From assembly GCF_018861025.1 (NCBI RefSeq), contig NZ_JAHKQH010000005.1, forward strand, positions 55,412 to 119,411: a stretch of DNA of 64,000 nucleotides. The letters run 5' to 3'. Both the position numbers and the translations under genes were made by a program. Below the pieces are notes generated by a model. It was not told the origin of the DNA. It did no database searches and saw only the letters and a program-made list of their open reading frames with translations. This document shows, piece by piece, positions 6,890 to 16,748 of this stretch. Origin of the DNA: Psychrosphaera sp. B3R10 (lineage in GTDB: Bacteria; Pseudomonadota; Gammaproteobacteria; Enterobacterales; Alteromonadaceae). How positions within the stretch are numbered: the first letter of the stretch is position 1; every line of letters begins with the position of its first letter.

Positions 6890-9547
6890 TTACAAAGCGT
6901 TAATTCTATTATAATTTGTTCTTAAGCTTCGTTGATCATCCGTTAACTTATACGCTTTATTAATTAGCGCTTTGGCCTTTTTAATATCCCCCAGTTTTTC
7001 GTAGATAATGGCGCCTGTATCCAGCAATTGCGGTAGATTATCGTTAATCTTAAACGCTCGTTCTATCGTAACCTTGGCTTCAGGCAACTGGTCGTTTTGG
7101 TACTGCAACCAAGCTAGGTTGTTAAGTGCCACTAGATTTGTCGGGGTTATGCTAAGCATTTTTCCAAAATAAAGCTGTGCTTTTTTATTGTCCGTTGTTA
7201 AAAACTCGTTTGCTAACATATAGATATTTGAAATGTCATCAGGTGCCTTTTCTATATGAGACTCAACAAACTTAATGGCCTTTGGTTTTTCACCTTTGCC
7301 TACATATGCGGCATAAATATAACGCGCTGATTCAGAGGTTTGTTTTTTATCATAATATGCCTGTAACAGAGGTAAAGACTGTTTATAATTTTTTCTGTTT
7401 AACAATATTTGCCCCTGCAGATATTGCACAACAAGGTTCTTAGATTCATCTTTAAAATAGCGGCGTAACAAGCCTTCCGCTGTATCATTTTGACCATCAC
7501 GAATTAACAGGTTTACGTGTACAATTTGCAAACCTTTTGAATCTGGGAAATGAATAAGTGCGTTTTCTACAGACGTCAACGCTAAAGCAAATCGTTTTAA
7601 ACCCTGCTCTGCACTGATCTTTTTTAACCAGGCCAATTCAGCTGTTGGATTAGCTTGGGTCCAACGGCTATAAAGCTTAAGCGCTTCATTGTTTTTGCCA
7701 ACAACTTGCAAACTGTCGGCAAGTGCTAGCCAATAAAACTCATTTGTATCTTGAGTTGGTTGAAAGTCATAACTTGTTAAAATTCTGATGACTTGATTTG
7801 GTTTTTTTTCGTTTAAATATAACTGGGCAAGTTGTAAACGATGAGGTTCAGATGTCAAATTAACCTTAAATCTGTCTTCCATCAGATCGAGGGCCTCTTT
7901 AGTATTACCCTGCTCTCTACCGATAAAATAGTACATTTTAAGGGCTGTTAGGTTGTCCGGCTCTTTTTGAAATAATTTGGTTAAGTACGAACTGGCTTCC
8001 TGATAATTACCTTGCTTCATATTTACATTGGCAAAATACATATGAGAAGGGGTATTTGTCGAATCTAGTTTTAAAGCGTCTTCAAATGCTTTGGTTGCCA
8101 ACTCGGCTTTGCCTTGTTTTTGATAAACATAACCAGCCAAGTTATAACCATTTATGTCATTTTGTTCCTGCCATGTTTTAGCAAGTTTAAGCGCTTTATC
8201 AAATTCATTGGTCGCCATGTAGGCCGAGGCCAAAGCAGACTTAGCGACCGACAAGTCAGGTGCGATCTCTAAAGCTTGCTCTAAGTTAACGACACCACTA
8301 ACATCATCAAGGCTGAGTTTGGCAAGGCCGTGAGTAATTAACGCGCTGGCACTTTTACCATCTATGTTTTCTGTTTTTGCCAATAATGTTTTTGCTGTTT
8401 TAAAGTCACCGTCTTTAATTAACTCAAAACTTGCACTAGCAAACATAGATGCGTCAGCATCATTTAGGCCTTCAAGTTCTAACATGGTGGCTGAGGCTTC
8501 TAATGTATAACCGAGTTGCAGCTGAGTAATCGCCAGTATTTTTTTGGCTGGGTGAGTTGGCGGCATCTTGTCAGCTATTGAACTTAAGTATTGATATGCT
8601 TTTTCATATTGTTTGTTTTGAAAAGAGGTAAGTCCAGCCATGAGTCTATTTGTAGTTGAATCTATACCGTTTTGAATCGCTTTTTCAAAGTGACCCTGGG
8701 CGACTTTATATTCCTTGGCGTCAAATTTAATAACACCTTGTAGCTGATTAAGGAAAGCCTGCTCATGGGTGTATTTTAACAAATATTCAGTATGTACTTG
8801 TGCAGCAGAAAACTGCTTATCTTTTACTAATGCGTCAGCAATATATAGTCGTATTTGTCTATATTTTGGCATTAATGTTAAGTGGTGTTCGTATGCTTTT
8901 GCCGCTTCGCCATACTTTTTAAGGCTTCCTAATACGAGGCCCTTTAGCATAAAAATATCTGAATTATTTGGGAACTGTTGAGACAAAGCCTCTATTATGT
9001 TGGCCGATTCCATCAAGTCTTGTTCTGACATTAGATAAGCTGAAGCTAGTTTACCGTAGATGGTTTCTGGAGCTAACGTAACTAAGACTTCGAGGGTTTG
9101 CTTGCCTAGTTCTTCATTTTTTAAACGATAGTTAGCCATGGCTTTATGGTACAAAAAGGCACTTTGCAAGTTGATGTCTTGCCATTCCTCTGGACCTTCA
9201 ATAAATAATGTACTTTCAAAGTCACTTAAAAGGTTGTGCACTTTTAACAGATCTGAATAATGCTTTTCCGTACCTTGGCCTTTGTTTATTACATAGGCCA
9301 ATTCTTTTTCAGCATTATCTAGCGAACCATCTGCCATATAGAGTTCGGCCAATTGCTTTCTGGCTTCGATATTGCCAGGCACTTCCTTGATTACATTTTT
9401 TAACGCAATGATGGCGGATTCACTGTCACCGTTTTGAATATGCTGTTGAGCAAGTTTGAAATACTCTTCAGGGGAGGTACCGCCACAACCTGCTAATGCA
9501 ATAATTATTGTAGAAACCAGTAGTAATCTTGAGGAGTTCATATTCAA
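6890..9547 (-). CDS. prsT: PEP-CTERM system TPR-repeat lipoprotein PrsT
   Basis: An 885-residue lipoprotein with lipobox LAGC (Cys21) followed by tandem tetratricopeptide repeats to the C-terminus; examples are SAIIALKNVIKEVPGN near residue 43 and LVALNNLAWLQYQND near 810. Length and architecture match the PrsT family (TIGR02917), a marker of exosortase A/PEP-CTERM systems. TPR lipoproteins usually scaffold protein complexes at the envelope; PrsT's partners are not known. It lies alone between the PEP-CTERM gene and the acetyltransferase at 9658-10770, transcribed leftward, with a 110-nt gap on its 5' side. No helical extra domain is seen. Assignment is strong by length, lipobox, repeats and locus. 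Confidence 0.92.
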   Translation of the reverse strand: MNMNSSRLLLVSTIIIALAGCGGTSPEEYFKLAQQHIQNGDSESAIIALKNVIKEVPGNIEARKQLAELYMADGSLDNAEKELAYVINKGQGTEKHYSDLLKVHNLLSDFESTLFIEGPEEWQDINLQSAFLYHKAMANYRLKNEELGKQTLEVLVTLAPETIYGKLASAYLMSEQDLMESANIIEALSQQFPNNSDIFMLKGLVLGSLKKYGEAAKAYEHHLTLMPKYRQIRLYIADALVKDKQFSAAQVHTEYLLKYTHEQAFLNQLQGVIKFDAKEYKVAQGHFEKAIQNGIDSTTNRLMAGLTSFQNKQYEKAYQYLSSIADKMPPTHPAKKILAITQLQLGYTLEASATMLELEGLNDADASMFASASFELIKDGDFKTAKTLLAKTENIDGKSASALITHGLAKLSLDDVSGVVNLEQALEIAPDLSVAKSALASAYMATNEFDKALKLAKTWQEQNDINGYNLAGYVYQKQGKAELATKAFEDALKLDSTNTPSHMYFANVNMKQGNYQEASSYLTKLFQKEPDNLTALKMYYFIGREQGNTKEALDLMEDRFKVNLTSEPHRLQLAQLYLNEKKPNQVIRILTSYDFQPTQDTNEFYWLALADSLQVVGKNNEALKLYSRWTQANPTAELAWLKKISAEQGLKRFALALTSVENALIHFPDSKGLQIVHVNLLIRDGQNDTAEGLLRRYFKDESKNLVVQYLQGQILLNRKNYKQSLPLLQAYYDKKQTSESARYIYAAYVGKGEKPKAIKFVESHIEKAPDDISNIYMLANEFLTTDNKKAQLYFGKMLSITPTNLVALNNLAWLQYQNDQLPEAKVTIERAFKINDNLPQLLDTGAIIYEKLGDIKKAKALINKAYKLTDDQRSLRTNYNRINAL

Positions 9548-9657
9548 TCCAATCCTATTTTTATAGTTGACAAAGTGTCCGTTTAATCATTCAACTTACT
9601 ATATTATAGTGCGTAAGTTTTGTCCCGCATTGTATTGCAATAACAAATTCGTATTAA

Positions 9658-10770
9658 TCATTGTCTTTGTTTAACGTTTAGAAATCTTCTTTTTAATTTA
9701 CCTAAGCTGGCTTCAATTTTAAATTTAATCTGTCGTTTTTGTACAGTAATTTGACAGTACGCCTCTGTATTGTTTGATAATTTTCTTTTGTAATCGGCGT
9801 CACCGGCTAAGTAGTCGATAAAGGCAATATTCATAGTATGCGCTTGCCTTGCCACTAAGCAATGCAGTGCAAGTCCAATTTTAATTTTGTTGTCAGTAAT
9901 TGGCTTAATACAGCTTAAATAAAATGCCAGATTACGTTTGTGACGAAGGTAATAATTAACACCAATAATTTCACCCCCGGCAGATAAAACCGCGATACAG
10001 GCGTTGTCTAACTTTTGCCGAATAAAGCGGGAGTGAAAATCCTGAAATGTATCGTTATTAAAGCCACTTGGAGTGGTAGTACCTTCCCATTTGGTTATGT
10101 GCCAATGGGAGAGTTGTTCTAACGTATTAAGTATTGCTGCGGGATCGGTAACAAATTCAAAGGTTAAGTCATTATCTTGGTTTAAACGACGAATGGTACG
10201 TTCTACATGCTTATATGTAGAGTTTGAAATTTCCTGTGGAAACCGCGAGCTATCTTTTATCGCATTTATAGCGAGTAAATAGCCGACGTCGATATTTTCT
10301 TTTACTAATTGATAGTCCGTGTTGTGGGTGGTAATTCCAATGGATGTTTCATCAAGAGCGACGTTAACAATAAATTCATCAACATCAGGCTGATTCAAAA
10401 AAAGGTGTTGCCACATTGCGGACGTAATTTGACGTGAATTTTGGTCACTTACTAAAAAGTTGTTTTTCTCTATCCAAATTTGGTCTAACTTGTCGTCACC
10501 AGTTCGGTGTAAATACCACTGTTTAGATTTAAAAAATCCATGCCGTGTGACGTGTTTCTCAACAAATATTCCAATACCAACACACTGGTTGTGGTGTGAA
10601 GCAGTAATAACATAAATATCATCTTGGTCTTTTAATAAAGACAACCAGCTGTCGATCCATGGCCAACTTAAAAATATATTGGGAATTGCCGTTTGAGCGA
10701 CGGTAAACCACATGTTTTTTAGGTCGGAATGTGTAAAATGAGACAGCCGTTTTAATTCGATAAAATACAC
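9658..10770 (-). CDS. BioF2-like (Acetyltransf_6) GNAT acetyltransferase
   Basis: A 370-residue protein with no signal peptide and a C-terminal GNAT-like half containing AVLSAGGEIIGVNYYLRHKRNLAFYLSCI and IDYLAGDADYKRKLSN, the latter typical of the BioF2-like/CelD acetyltransferase family (PF13480). These enzymes are common in exopolysaccharide loci and are thought to acylate sugar intermediates. The start is a GTG at 10770; no strong Shine-Dalgarno is visible. It is divergent from the glycosyltransferase at 10837, with only 66 nt between, so both promoters share that gap. It is distinct from the FemAB protein at 12087-13127. Substrate unknown. Confidence 0.78.
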   Translation of the reverse strand: MYFIELKRLSHFTHSDLKNMWFTVAQTAIPNIFLSWPWIDSWLSLLKDQDDIYVITASHHNQCVGIGIFVEKHVTRHGFFKSKQWYLHRTGDDKLDQIWIEKNNFLVSDQNSRQITSAMWQHLFLNQPDVDEFIVNVALDETSIGITTHNTDYQLVKENIDVGYLLAINAIKDSSRFPQEISNSTYKHVERTIRRLNQDNDLTFEFVTDPAAILNTLEQLSHWHITKWEGTTTPSGFNNDTFQDFHSRFIRQKLDNACIAVLSAGGEIIGVNYYLRHKRNLAFYLSCIKPITDNKIKIGLALHCLVARQAHTMNIAFIDYLAGDADYKRKLSNNTEAYCQITVQKRQIKFKIEASLGKLKRRFLNVKQRQ

Positions 10771-10836
10771 TACGTATTACCATTTTAAATTTTGTTAAAA
10801 AGCTTAGTTTCAAATATACGAGAAAATAAACATTTT

Positions 10837-11949
10837 ATGAAAGCACAAAAGACAGAAATACAAAAGATAGTGCATCTTGTCCCTAGCTTTGGTTGCGGTG
10901 GTTTAGAGAAAGTTATTGTCAATCTGGTCAATCATTCCCGTGATTATCCAGTTAAACATGTTTTAATTTCCTTAACCAGCGAATTTGGCCTTATCAAAGC
11001 GTTCGATGTGCCAGTTGATGTGTATTGTATTGGAAAAAAACCAGGCAACGATTTATTTAGTCACTATAAGTTACTCCGCCTCTTACGTCGTCTCAAGCCT
11101 AAGGCAATGCATACTTATAATTTTGGCACGATAGAATACCATTTGGTTGCCAAGTTAGCGGGTGTACCTACCACCGTTCACTGTGATCATGGTCGTGGAG
11201 GAGATGATCCAAAAGGCCTAAACCAGTTTAACAATCGTTTCAGAAAGCTCATTTCGACCTTTATCAATCACTATACCGTAGTGTCATACGATTTATATAA
11301 CTGGGTCATCAACGACTTAGGTATTAATAACAAAAAGGTAAGTCTGGTTTTTAATGGGGTTAATGTCCCTGCGCAAATGCCGATACAAGATCGAACCAAT
11401 AACGCTAAGGTGATAACAACCGTTGGCCGGCTCGACCCAATTAAAAATCAAACTATGTTGATGAAAGCGTTTCAATTGGCCAAAGAAAAGTCAAATGTTA
11501 TGGATACGACTATTCTACAGTTTGTTGGAGATGGCCCGTCGTATCAGGAGCTCGATACGTTTAAATCGACCCTGACCCATCAATCCGATATTCATATGCT
11601 TGGTTATCGGTCAGATGTTGACGATATCTTGTCTGGCACCGATTTGTTTGCTTTGTCGTCTCATTATGAAGCAATGCCAATGACCATATTAGAATCCATG
11701 GCGCTTGGAATACCAGTTGTTACCACCAATGTGGGTGGGATATCTAAGTTTATCACCGACAACGAAGTGTGGTTTGTCGAGCCAAATAATGCAGAGCAAA
11801 TGAGTGAATTGTTTGTTCAAATACTAAGTGGTTCAACGGATGTTCAGCAAAAAGTCGAGCGTGCCTACAACTTGGTTTCTAGTAAGTACAGTGTTGAGTC
11901 GATGGTCGCGCAGTACATGACGTTATATAAGGTTCTACCTAATAGCTAA
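10837..11949 (+). CDS. Glycosyltransferase family 4, XrtA-system type
   Basis: A 370-residue GT-B fold enzyme. It opens with IVHLVPSFGCGGLEKVIVNL, the N-terminal acceptor motif with the Gly-rich loop seen in the sugar transferase family tied to PEP-CTERM/EpsH loci (TIGR03088). The C-terminal donor half has VGRLDPIKN and SSHYEAMPMTILESMALGIPVV, including the EX7E motif used to bind the nucleotide sugar. I prefer the ATG at 10837; a TTG at 10792 would add 15 residues without improved homology or a better Shine-Dalgarno. It stands between convergent and divergent neighbours as a single-gene unit. The sugar specificity cannot be read. Confidence 0.87.
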   Translation: MKAQKTEIQKIVHLVPSFGCGGLEKVIVNLVNHSRDYPVKHVLISLTSEFGLIKAFDVPVDVYCIGKKPGNDLFSHYKLLRLLRRLKPKAMHTYNFGTIEYHLVAKLAGVPTTVHCDHGRGGDDPKGLNQFNNRFRKLISTFINHYTVVSYDLYNWVINDLGINNKKVSLVFNGVNVPAQMPIQDRTNNAKVITTVGRLDPIKNQTMLMKAFQLAKEKSNVMDTTILQFVGDGPSYQELDTFKSTLTHQSDIHMLGYRSDVDDILSGTDLFALSSHYEAMPMTILESMALGIPVVTTNVGGISKFITDNEVWFVEPNNAEQMSELFVQILSGSTDVQQKVERAYNLVSSKYSVESMVAQYMTLYKVLPNS

Positions 11950-12086
11950 TGCACTCTGCTTAACGCGCTGCATTGAGCGAGCTAAACAGAGTAACTATCA
12001 TTACATGCTTCTACCAAATACATGTTTCTACTGAGTGCATGCAAGCCATCAAATAACTGGAAGCATTAATTCACTGAAAGATTGTT

Positions 12087-13127
12087 TTAAGGTAGGTTTT
12101 TTACGATAGGAGGTCCTATCAATTTTGTTATCCCAAGAGGCAGTTTTTGCCAAATTTTAATGGCTAACTCAAACTTACTGTTGGTCGGGGATAAATTAGG
12201 AAGCGTTTTTCCATCTGGAACCCAGTGATACCAGTAACATTGGCTCGGTTCAGCGCCCCATTGTTTCTTAAACTTGTACGTACCCGCGTCGATAGTAGAA
12301 CGTCCGAAGTCGAACTCTTTAAATTCTTGCTCGATAGCGTAGCTTAGGATTTGCCAGTAAAGGTACATATTTACTGAAATTCTATTTGCGTACCTTACGG
12401 TGCTCGCCCATGGAATTTCCATGCGATTATTGTGATGCAATAAGAACCCGGTTGAAACCGGTTTTCCTTCCCAATAGATCACGCACAATATGGCATTGCT
12501 GGCAAATGTCGTTAATATTTCTTGGAAAAACGACTTCGCGTAAACCGGTGTACCTAAATCTCGCATGTTAAGGCAGAATACTTCATAAAAATCGTCGAGC
12601 AGTTCTAAGCCACCAAATTTGTGACTGACACCTTCTCTAATCGGTCGTTTAATTTGTGAGCGACGTTTAGAGCCTATTGATTTACCAAGCAACTCTGCAG
12701 TTTCAGGGAGTTGCAGGATCATATTCACTTTGCTGGTGGATACTTCTAGCGTTGAATCTGGGTCGGCCTGATTTTCTCTAAACTGGACATAGTCAATGCC
12801 TTGCTGTTTAGCAAATTCAATCGTTGCTTGAGTGAGTTTTTGTGCAATTTCGGTTGAGTCTGCAATGGCGCCACCGTAATTGAAATAAGGCATAGAGATT
12901 AAATTATTGCCAAATAGGGCACTTTTAACGTTTACCGCAGGCAATACGCCACAGATCTTGCCAGACTCATTGATAGCGTAAAGGTACGAGGCTTTGTGGC
13001 CAAAACACTTTTCAATTAACGGTTTCCAACTCATTAGATGATAAATAGAACCATTGTCATGTGACTTAACGTAATCGTCCCATTCAGCATCGATGGCGCT
13101 GTTGTATGTTTTAACTAAAATCGTCAT
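12087..13127 (-). CDS. FemAB-related XrtA/PEP-CTERM-associated protein
   Basis: A 346-residue protein matching the FemAB-like family found beside exosortase A (TIGR03019). Visible signatures are SIYHLMSWKPLIEKCFGH at about 28-45, MPYFNYGGAIAD, SKRRSQIKRPIREG and a C-terminal FDFGRSTIDAGTYKFKKQWGAEP. FemAB proteins move amino acids from aminoacyl-tRNA to peptidoglycan; these homologues have a double GNAT fold and probably acylate a polysaccharide precursor, but no substrate is proven. It follows the beta-helix gene on the same strand with a 33-nt gap, so it is likely the last gene of the wecB-wecC transcript. ATG start is clear. Confidence 0.9.
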   Translation of the reverse strand: MTILVKTYNSAIDAEWDDYVKSHDNGSIYHLMSWKPLIEKCFGHKASYLYAINESGKICGVLPAVNVKSALFGNNLISMPYFNYGGAIADSTEIAQKLTQATIEFAKQQGIDYVQFRENQADPDSTLEVSTSKVNMILQLPETAELLGKSIGSKRRSQIKRPIREGVSHKFGGLELLDDFYEVFCLNMRDLGTPVYAKSFFQEILTTFASNAILCVIYWEGKPVSTGFLLHHNNRMEIPWASTVRYANRISVNMYLYWQILSYAIEQEFKEFDFGRSTIDAGTYKFKKQWGAEPSQCYWYHWVPDGKTLPNLSPTNSKFELAIKIWQKLPLGITKLIGPPIVKNLP

Positions 13128-13160
13128 TTATTAGGTCCATTTAATCACAGTAATAAAATC

Positions 13161-14186
13161 TTATGGATGCTCGGCGGTCCCATAAGTTGTTGCTCTAAAG
13201 ATAATATCATCAAAATCTTCTAATTTTGGAATATATGGCAATTCAGCAATAAATGCCTTATTTCTCGATGAATACCAAGTGTTATTTGGTAAAAAATCAG
13301 CGGTGTACAAAAAGTCACCAATATAAACGTTGTCTGTTATTTCAATTTTATCCGCAAGTCGATAGCTAACAATGACACTGGATTTTGCTCTATCTAGGAT
13401 AAAAATATTATTTTTAATTTCAATTGAATTGACATCAAATAACCGTTCTACTTTTTTCTCAAGGCCGTAGGCTATGAGTTGTCGGTTAGTCGAATTGTCA
13501 CCTTGCTGCAAAATACTCTTTTGAACAATAAGTTCGCCAAAGTTTGCCGTGTCTATTAATCGACTATCATCACCATTAATTGTTGCAAGTCTCGACTCTA
13601 ATATGACGGTTTTTTTAGAACGACTTTTGATCCCAGAACCGCTTTCTCGCATCGAAAGAATCTCAGAGCGATAAATTCGGAGCTCGTCTGCAAAAGCATA
13701 CACCGCATGAGCATAACCCACTCCTTTGCCTTTCCCGCCTAAACGTTCAAACTTAGAATATTCAATGGTTATATTGCCTGCATCTCTATTTGTTAAAATG
13801 CCAGCTTGGCTGTCGTGGGCGTATAGATTGCGAACAGTGAGGTGTTGACCTTCAAATCGGATACAAGCGCCGTTTTTGTCTTTTACTGCAATATTGCGGC
13901 ACTCAATGGATTCAACAGTAATATTATTGCCGGTAAATACCAAAGCGGCTTTCTCGTCGGCAATGGCATTGTCAAAAACAACGCCTTCTTCACCAATGAG
14001 TTCTATATCGCTGGCTTTAATATAAGCGCCTACGGCATAAACGCCTTTTTGGAGGTAAATACGGCTACCATCTTTAATGGCCGTGCGTGCTGCAGATAGT
14101 GAGGTAAAGTCGACTCCATCTACCGTCACCATTGCCGCGAGGCAATGATGACTAAGTAATGTGATGAGCAGTAGGAGCGACTTCAT
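13161..14186 (-). CDS. Secreted right-handed beta-helix protein
   Basis: A 341-residue protein starting at ATG 14186, where a Sec signal peptide MKSLLLLITLLSHHCLAA begins; a longer frame to 14303 would run into wecC and lose the signal. Repeated short strands such as NNITVESIECRNIAVKDKNGA and GNITIEYSKF indicate a parallel beta-helix of the pectate-lyase/alginate-epimerase fold, with SRIYLQKGVY near the N-terminus. Catalytic residues cannot be assigned from sequence. It sits 13 nt after wecC and before the FemAB gene, suggesting it acts on the ManNAcA-containing polysaccharide as a lyase, epimerase or hydrolase; this is inference. Confidence 0.74.
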   Translation of the reverse strand: MKSLLLLITLLSHHCLAAMVTVDGVDFTSLSAARTAIKDGSRIYLQKGVYAVGAYIKASDIELIGEEGVVFDNAIADEKAALVFTGNNITVESIECRNIAVKDKNGACIRFEGQHLTVRNLYAHDSQAGILTNRDAGNITIEYSKFERLGGKGKGVGYAHAVYAFADELRIYRSEILSMRESGSGIKSRSKKTVILESRLATINGDDSRLIDTANFGELIVQKSILQQGDNSTNRQLIAYGLEKKVERLFDVNSIEIKNNIFILDRAKSSVIVSYRLADKIEITDNVYIGDFLYTADFLPNNTWYSSRNKAFIAELPYIPKLEDFDDIIFRATTYGTAEHP

Positions 14187-14199
14187 AAAAGCGATGCTT

Positions 14200-15450
14200 T
14201 TATAAAAGACCGCGTGTATCGATAACGACTTTTTTGGCAAACAATGAGCGGTCCGCTGCTTTAAATTCTTTGTGATCAACCAAAATGACCACAACATTGG
14301 CAACTTCTAGTGCTGCAGCAACAGACGCAAGAGTGACATTTGCATCCGAAAGTGAACCCGGAAGCTCGCTAATATTAGGCTCAACCGCAATTATTTCGCC
14401 AACTTTGGCTTGGGCAAGATCTTCAACGATTTGTACCGCTGGACTCTCTCTGAGGTCGTCGATATCGGCTTTAAATGCTAGGCCTAAACAAGCAATAACA
14501 GGGCGTTTAAACTGATCAGCCGCTTCTTTAATTTGATTAACAACATAATGAGGTTTTGCATCGTTGGTTAATCGGGCTTGTTTGATTAGTTTTGCATGTT
14601 CCGGGCAGCTATCAACAATAAACCAAGGGTCTACAGCGATACAATGGCCACCAACACCAGGTCCTGGGCTCAAGATATTTACGCGAGGGTGCCTGTTTGC
14701 TAATTTGATCAGCTCCCATACGTTAATACGCAGTTGGTCACATATGGTGGATAATTCATTGGCAAAGGCAATGTTAACGTCTCTAAATGAGTTTTCAGTT
14801 AACTTAGCCATTTCTGCTGTTCTAGCATTGGTGACAATACATTCGCCGCGTACAAATGTTTTATACAGGTCTACAGCAGCGGCGCTACATGCAGGAGAGA
14901 CACCACCAATGACACGGTCGTTAGACACTAACTCTTGTAATACATAACCAGGTAAAACACGTTCTGGACAATGCGCGACTTTAATGTCTGCTTGATCGCC
15001 AACATCTTGCGGGAAGGTTAAGTCTGGGCGTGCTTCTTTTAACCAACCCGCGAGTTTTTCAGTTGCGCCCACAGGTGAGGTAGATTCTAAAATGACCAAA
15101 TTACCGGCTTCAATTACAGGTGCAATGGCTTTTGCCGCTGACTCAATATAGCTTAGGTCAGGAGAATGTGAATCATCATCACCGTGTTTAAACGGTGTAG
15201 GAACTGCAATCATAAAAGCGTCGGCTTTTTCAACAGTCGTCGTGGCTCTTAAAAAGCCGGTAGATACAACACTTTTAACCACTATGTCTAAGTCTGGTTC
15301 TACAATATGAATTTTACCAGCATTGATTGTATCAACCGCGTGTTGATTTATCTCAACACCAACAACCTTGATACCACGGGATGCAATAACGGCAGCCGTT
15401 GGCAAGCCTATGTAACCCAAACCAATAACTGAAACTGTCTTAAAGTCCAT
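14200..15450 (-). CDS. wecC: UDP-N-acetyl-D-mannosaminuronate dehydrogenase
   Basis: A 416-residue UDP-sugar dehydrogenase that oxidises UDP-ManNAc to UDP-ManNAcA with two NAD+. The Rossmann motif GLGYIGLPTA is near residue 9; VPTPF, LESTSPVGATE, and GPGVGGHCIAVDPWF contain the conserved lysine/cysteine region of the family, and FKADIDDLRESPA belongs to the C-terminal UDP-binding domain. The start ATG at 15450 is favoured over the frame extension to 15492 because GAGG lies ahead of it and it falls 2 nt after the wecB stop. It is co-transcribed with wecB, which makes its substrate. A polysaccharide role rather than enterobacterial common antigen is inferred from the locus. Confidence 0.9.
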   Translation of the reverse strand: MDFKTVSVIGLGYIGLPTAAVIASRGIKVVGVEINQHAVDTINAGKIHIVEPDLDIVVKSVVSTGFLRATTTVEKADAFMIAVPTPFKHGDDDSHSPDLSYIESAAKAIAPVIEAGNLVILESTSPVGATEKLAGWLKEARPDLTFPQDVGDQADIKVAHCPERVLPGYVLQELVSNDRVIGGVSPACSAAAVDLYKTFVRGECIVTNARTAEMAKLTENSFRDVNIAFANELSTICDQLRINVWELIKLANRHPRVNILSPGPGVGGHCIAVDPWFIVDSCPEHAKLIKQARLTNDAKPHYVVNQIKEAADQFKRPVIACLGLAFKADIDDLRESPAVQIVEDLAQAKVGEIIAVEPNISELPGSLSDANVTLASVAAALEVANVVVILVDHKEFKAADRSLFAKKVVIDTRGLL

Positions 15451-15452
15451 TA

Positions 15453-16577
15453 CTATAATTCCTCTACTAATGTTTGTACTATTCTTTGACAAGCTTGGCC
15501 GTCACCATATGGGTTATGGGCCTGCGACATCGTATTATATTTAACTTCATCGTCTAGCAATGTAATTGTTTGCTCAACAATGCGTTGTTCATCGGTTCCT
15601 ACTAATATGACAGTACCTGCATCAACGGCTTCTGGGCGCTCTGTTGTATCACGCATAACCAGTACTGGTTTACCAATTGAAGGCGCTTCTTCTTGAACAC
15701 CACCTGAGTCAGTAATGATCAAATAGGATTGATTCATTAAATAAACAAATGGCAGGTAATCTTGTGGTTCAATTAAAAATACGTTGTCTAAGTCGGATAA
15801 TAATCGGTTTACCGGTTCTCTAACGTTAGGATTCATGTGCATTGGGTAAACGATTTGTACATCTGGACGTTGTTTAGCAATAGTCGCTAATGCACTGCAT
15901 ATCCGTTCAAATCCGTCACCAAAACTTTCACGTCGGTGACCGGTGACTAACACTAATTTTTTATCAGGGTTAATAAATGAGAACTTTTCAGTAAACGCAG
16001 AGCGCAACGCGTCATTGTTGTCTAATTTTTGTTTAACCCACAATAATGCGTCGATTACCGTGTTACCAGTGACATAAATATTAGACGCTGGTGTATTTTC
16101 TTTAAGTAGGTTTGATTCTGACGATGCTGTTGGCGCAAAGTGGAATTGAGTGATTGCACCTGTTAATTTGCGGTTGGCTTCTTCTGGCCAAGGAGAATAA
16201 ATATTGCCAGTACGTAGTCCGGCTTCAACGTGTCCTACTTTTACTTGCTGATAAAAGGCCGCTAAAGCAGCACTAAATGTTGTGCTAGTGTCGCCGTGAA
16301 CCAAAACAATATCAGGTTTAAAATCGGCAATGACCGCTTTTATGTCGGTAAGGATCTTGGTTGTCACATCGTATAGGTCTTGGCCAGGTTTCATGATGTT
16401 CAGATCGTAGTCAGGAGTGATTTCAAACAGTTGTAAAACCTGGTCTAGCATTTCTCTGTGTTGCGCTGTAACACATACGCGGGATTCTATTAAATTAGAC
16501 TCTGCTAATTTGTGAACGAGAGGGGCCATTTTGATTGCTTCTGGTCGGGTACCAAATACCGTGAGGACTTTTTTCAT
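15453..16577 (-). CDS. wecB: UDP-N-acetylglucosamine 2-epimerase (non-hydrolysing)
   Basis: A 374-residue enzyme that interconverts UDP-GlcNAc and UDP-ManNAc. The N-terminus has [14 protein letters not shown], followed by [59 protein letters not shown] and [19 protein letters not shown], the full set of WecB/MnaA motifs, including the two conserved glutamates and histidine of the active site. It lies just upstream of wecC and supplies its substrate. Its promoter must lie in the 16578-16748 gap, which it shares divergently with the polysaccharide deacetylase. ATG start clear. Confidence 0.95.
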   Translation of the reverse strand: MKKVLTVFGTRPEAIKMAPLVHKLAESNLIESRVCVTAQHREMLDQVLQLFEITPDYDLNIMKPGQDLYDVTTKILTDIKAVIADFKPDIVLVHGDTSTTFSAALAAFYQQVKVGHVEAGLRTGNIYSPWPEEANRKLTGAITQFHFAPTASSESNLLKENTPASNIYVTGNTVIDALLWVKQKLDNNDALRSAFTEKFSFINPDKKLVLVTGHRRESFGDGFERICSALATIAKQRPDVQIVYPMHMNPNVREPVNRLLSDLDNVFLIEPQDYLPFVYLMNQSYLIITDSGGVQEEAPSIGKPVLVMRDTTERPEAVDAGTVILVGTDEQRIVEQTITLLDDEVKYNTMSQAHNPYGDGQACQRIVQTLVEEL

Positions 16578-16748
16578 TAACCTTGCCTATTAAAAAAGAG
16601 TGTTCCGTAACTAATTTACCATATTGTTTAAGTTATTTGGCCTTTCGTCCAGCACTAAATGGATTAATTTACCAATAACTTATATATAAGCGTGGTTCAC
16701 AATAAATTAAACAGCGTGTACTCTAAGCTTGTTTGCAATTCAATCGTA

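Noticed and set aside
14564..14947. Plus-strand frame of 127 codons
   Set aside because: Opposite wecC, whose motifs are unmistakable; no ribosome site.
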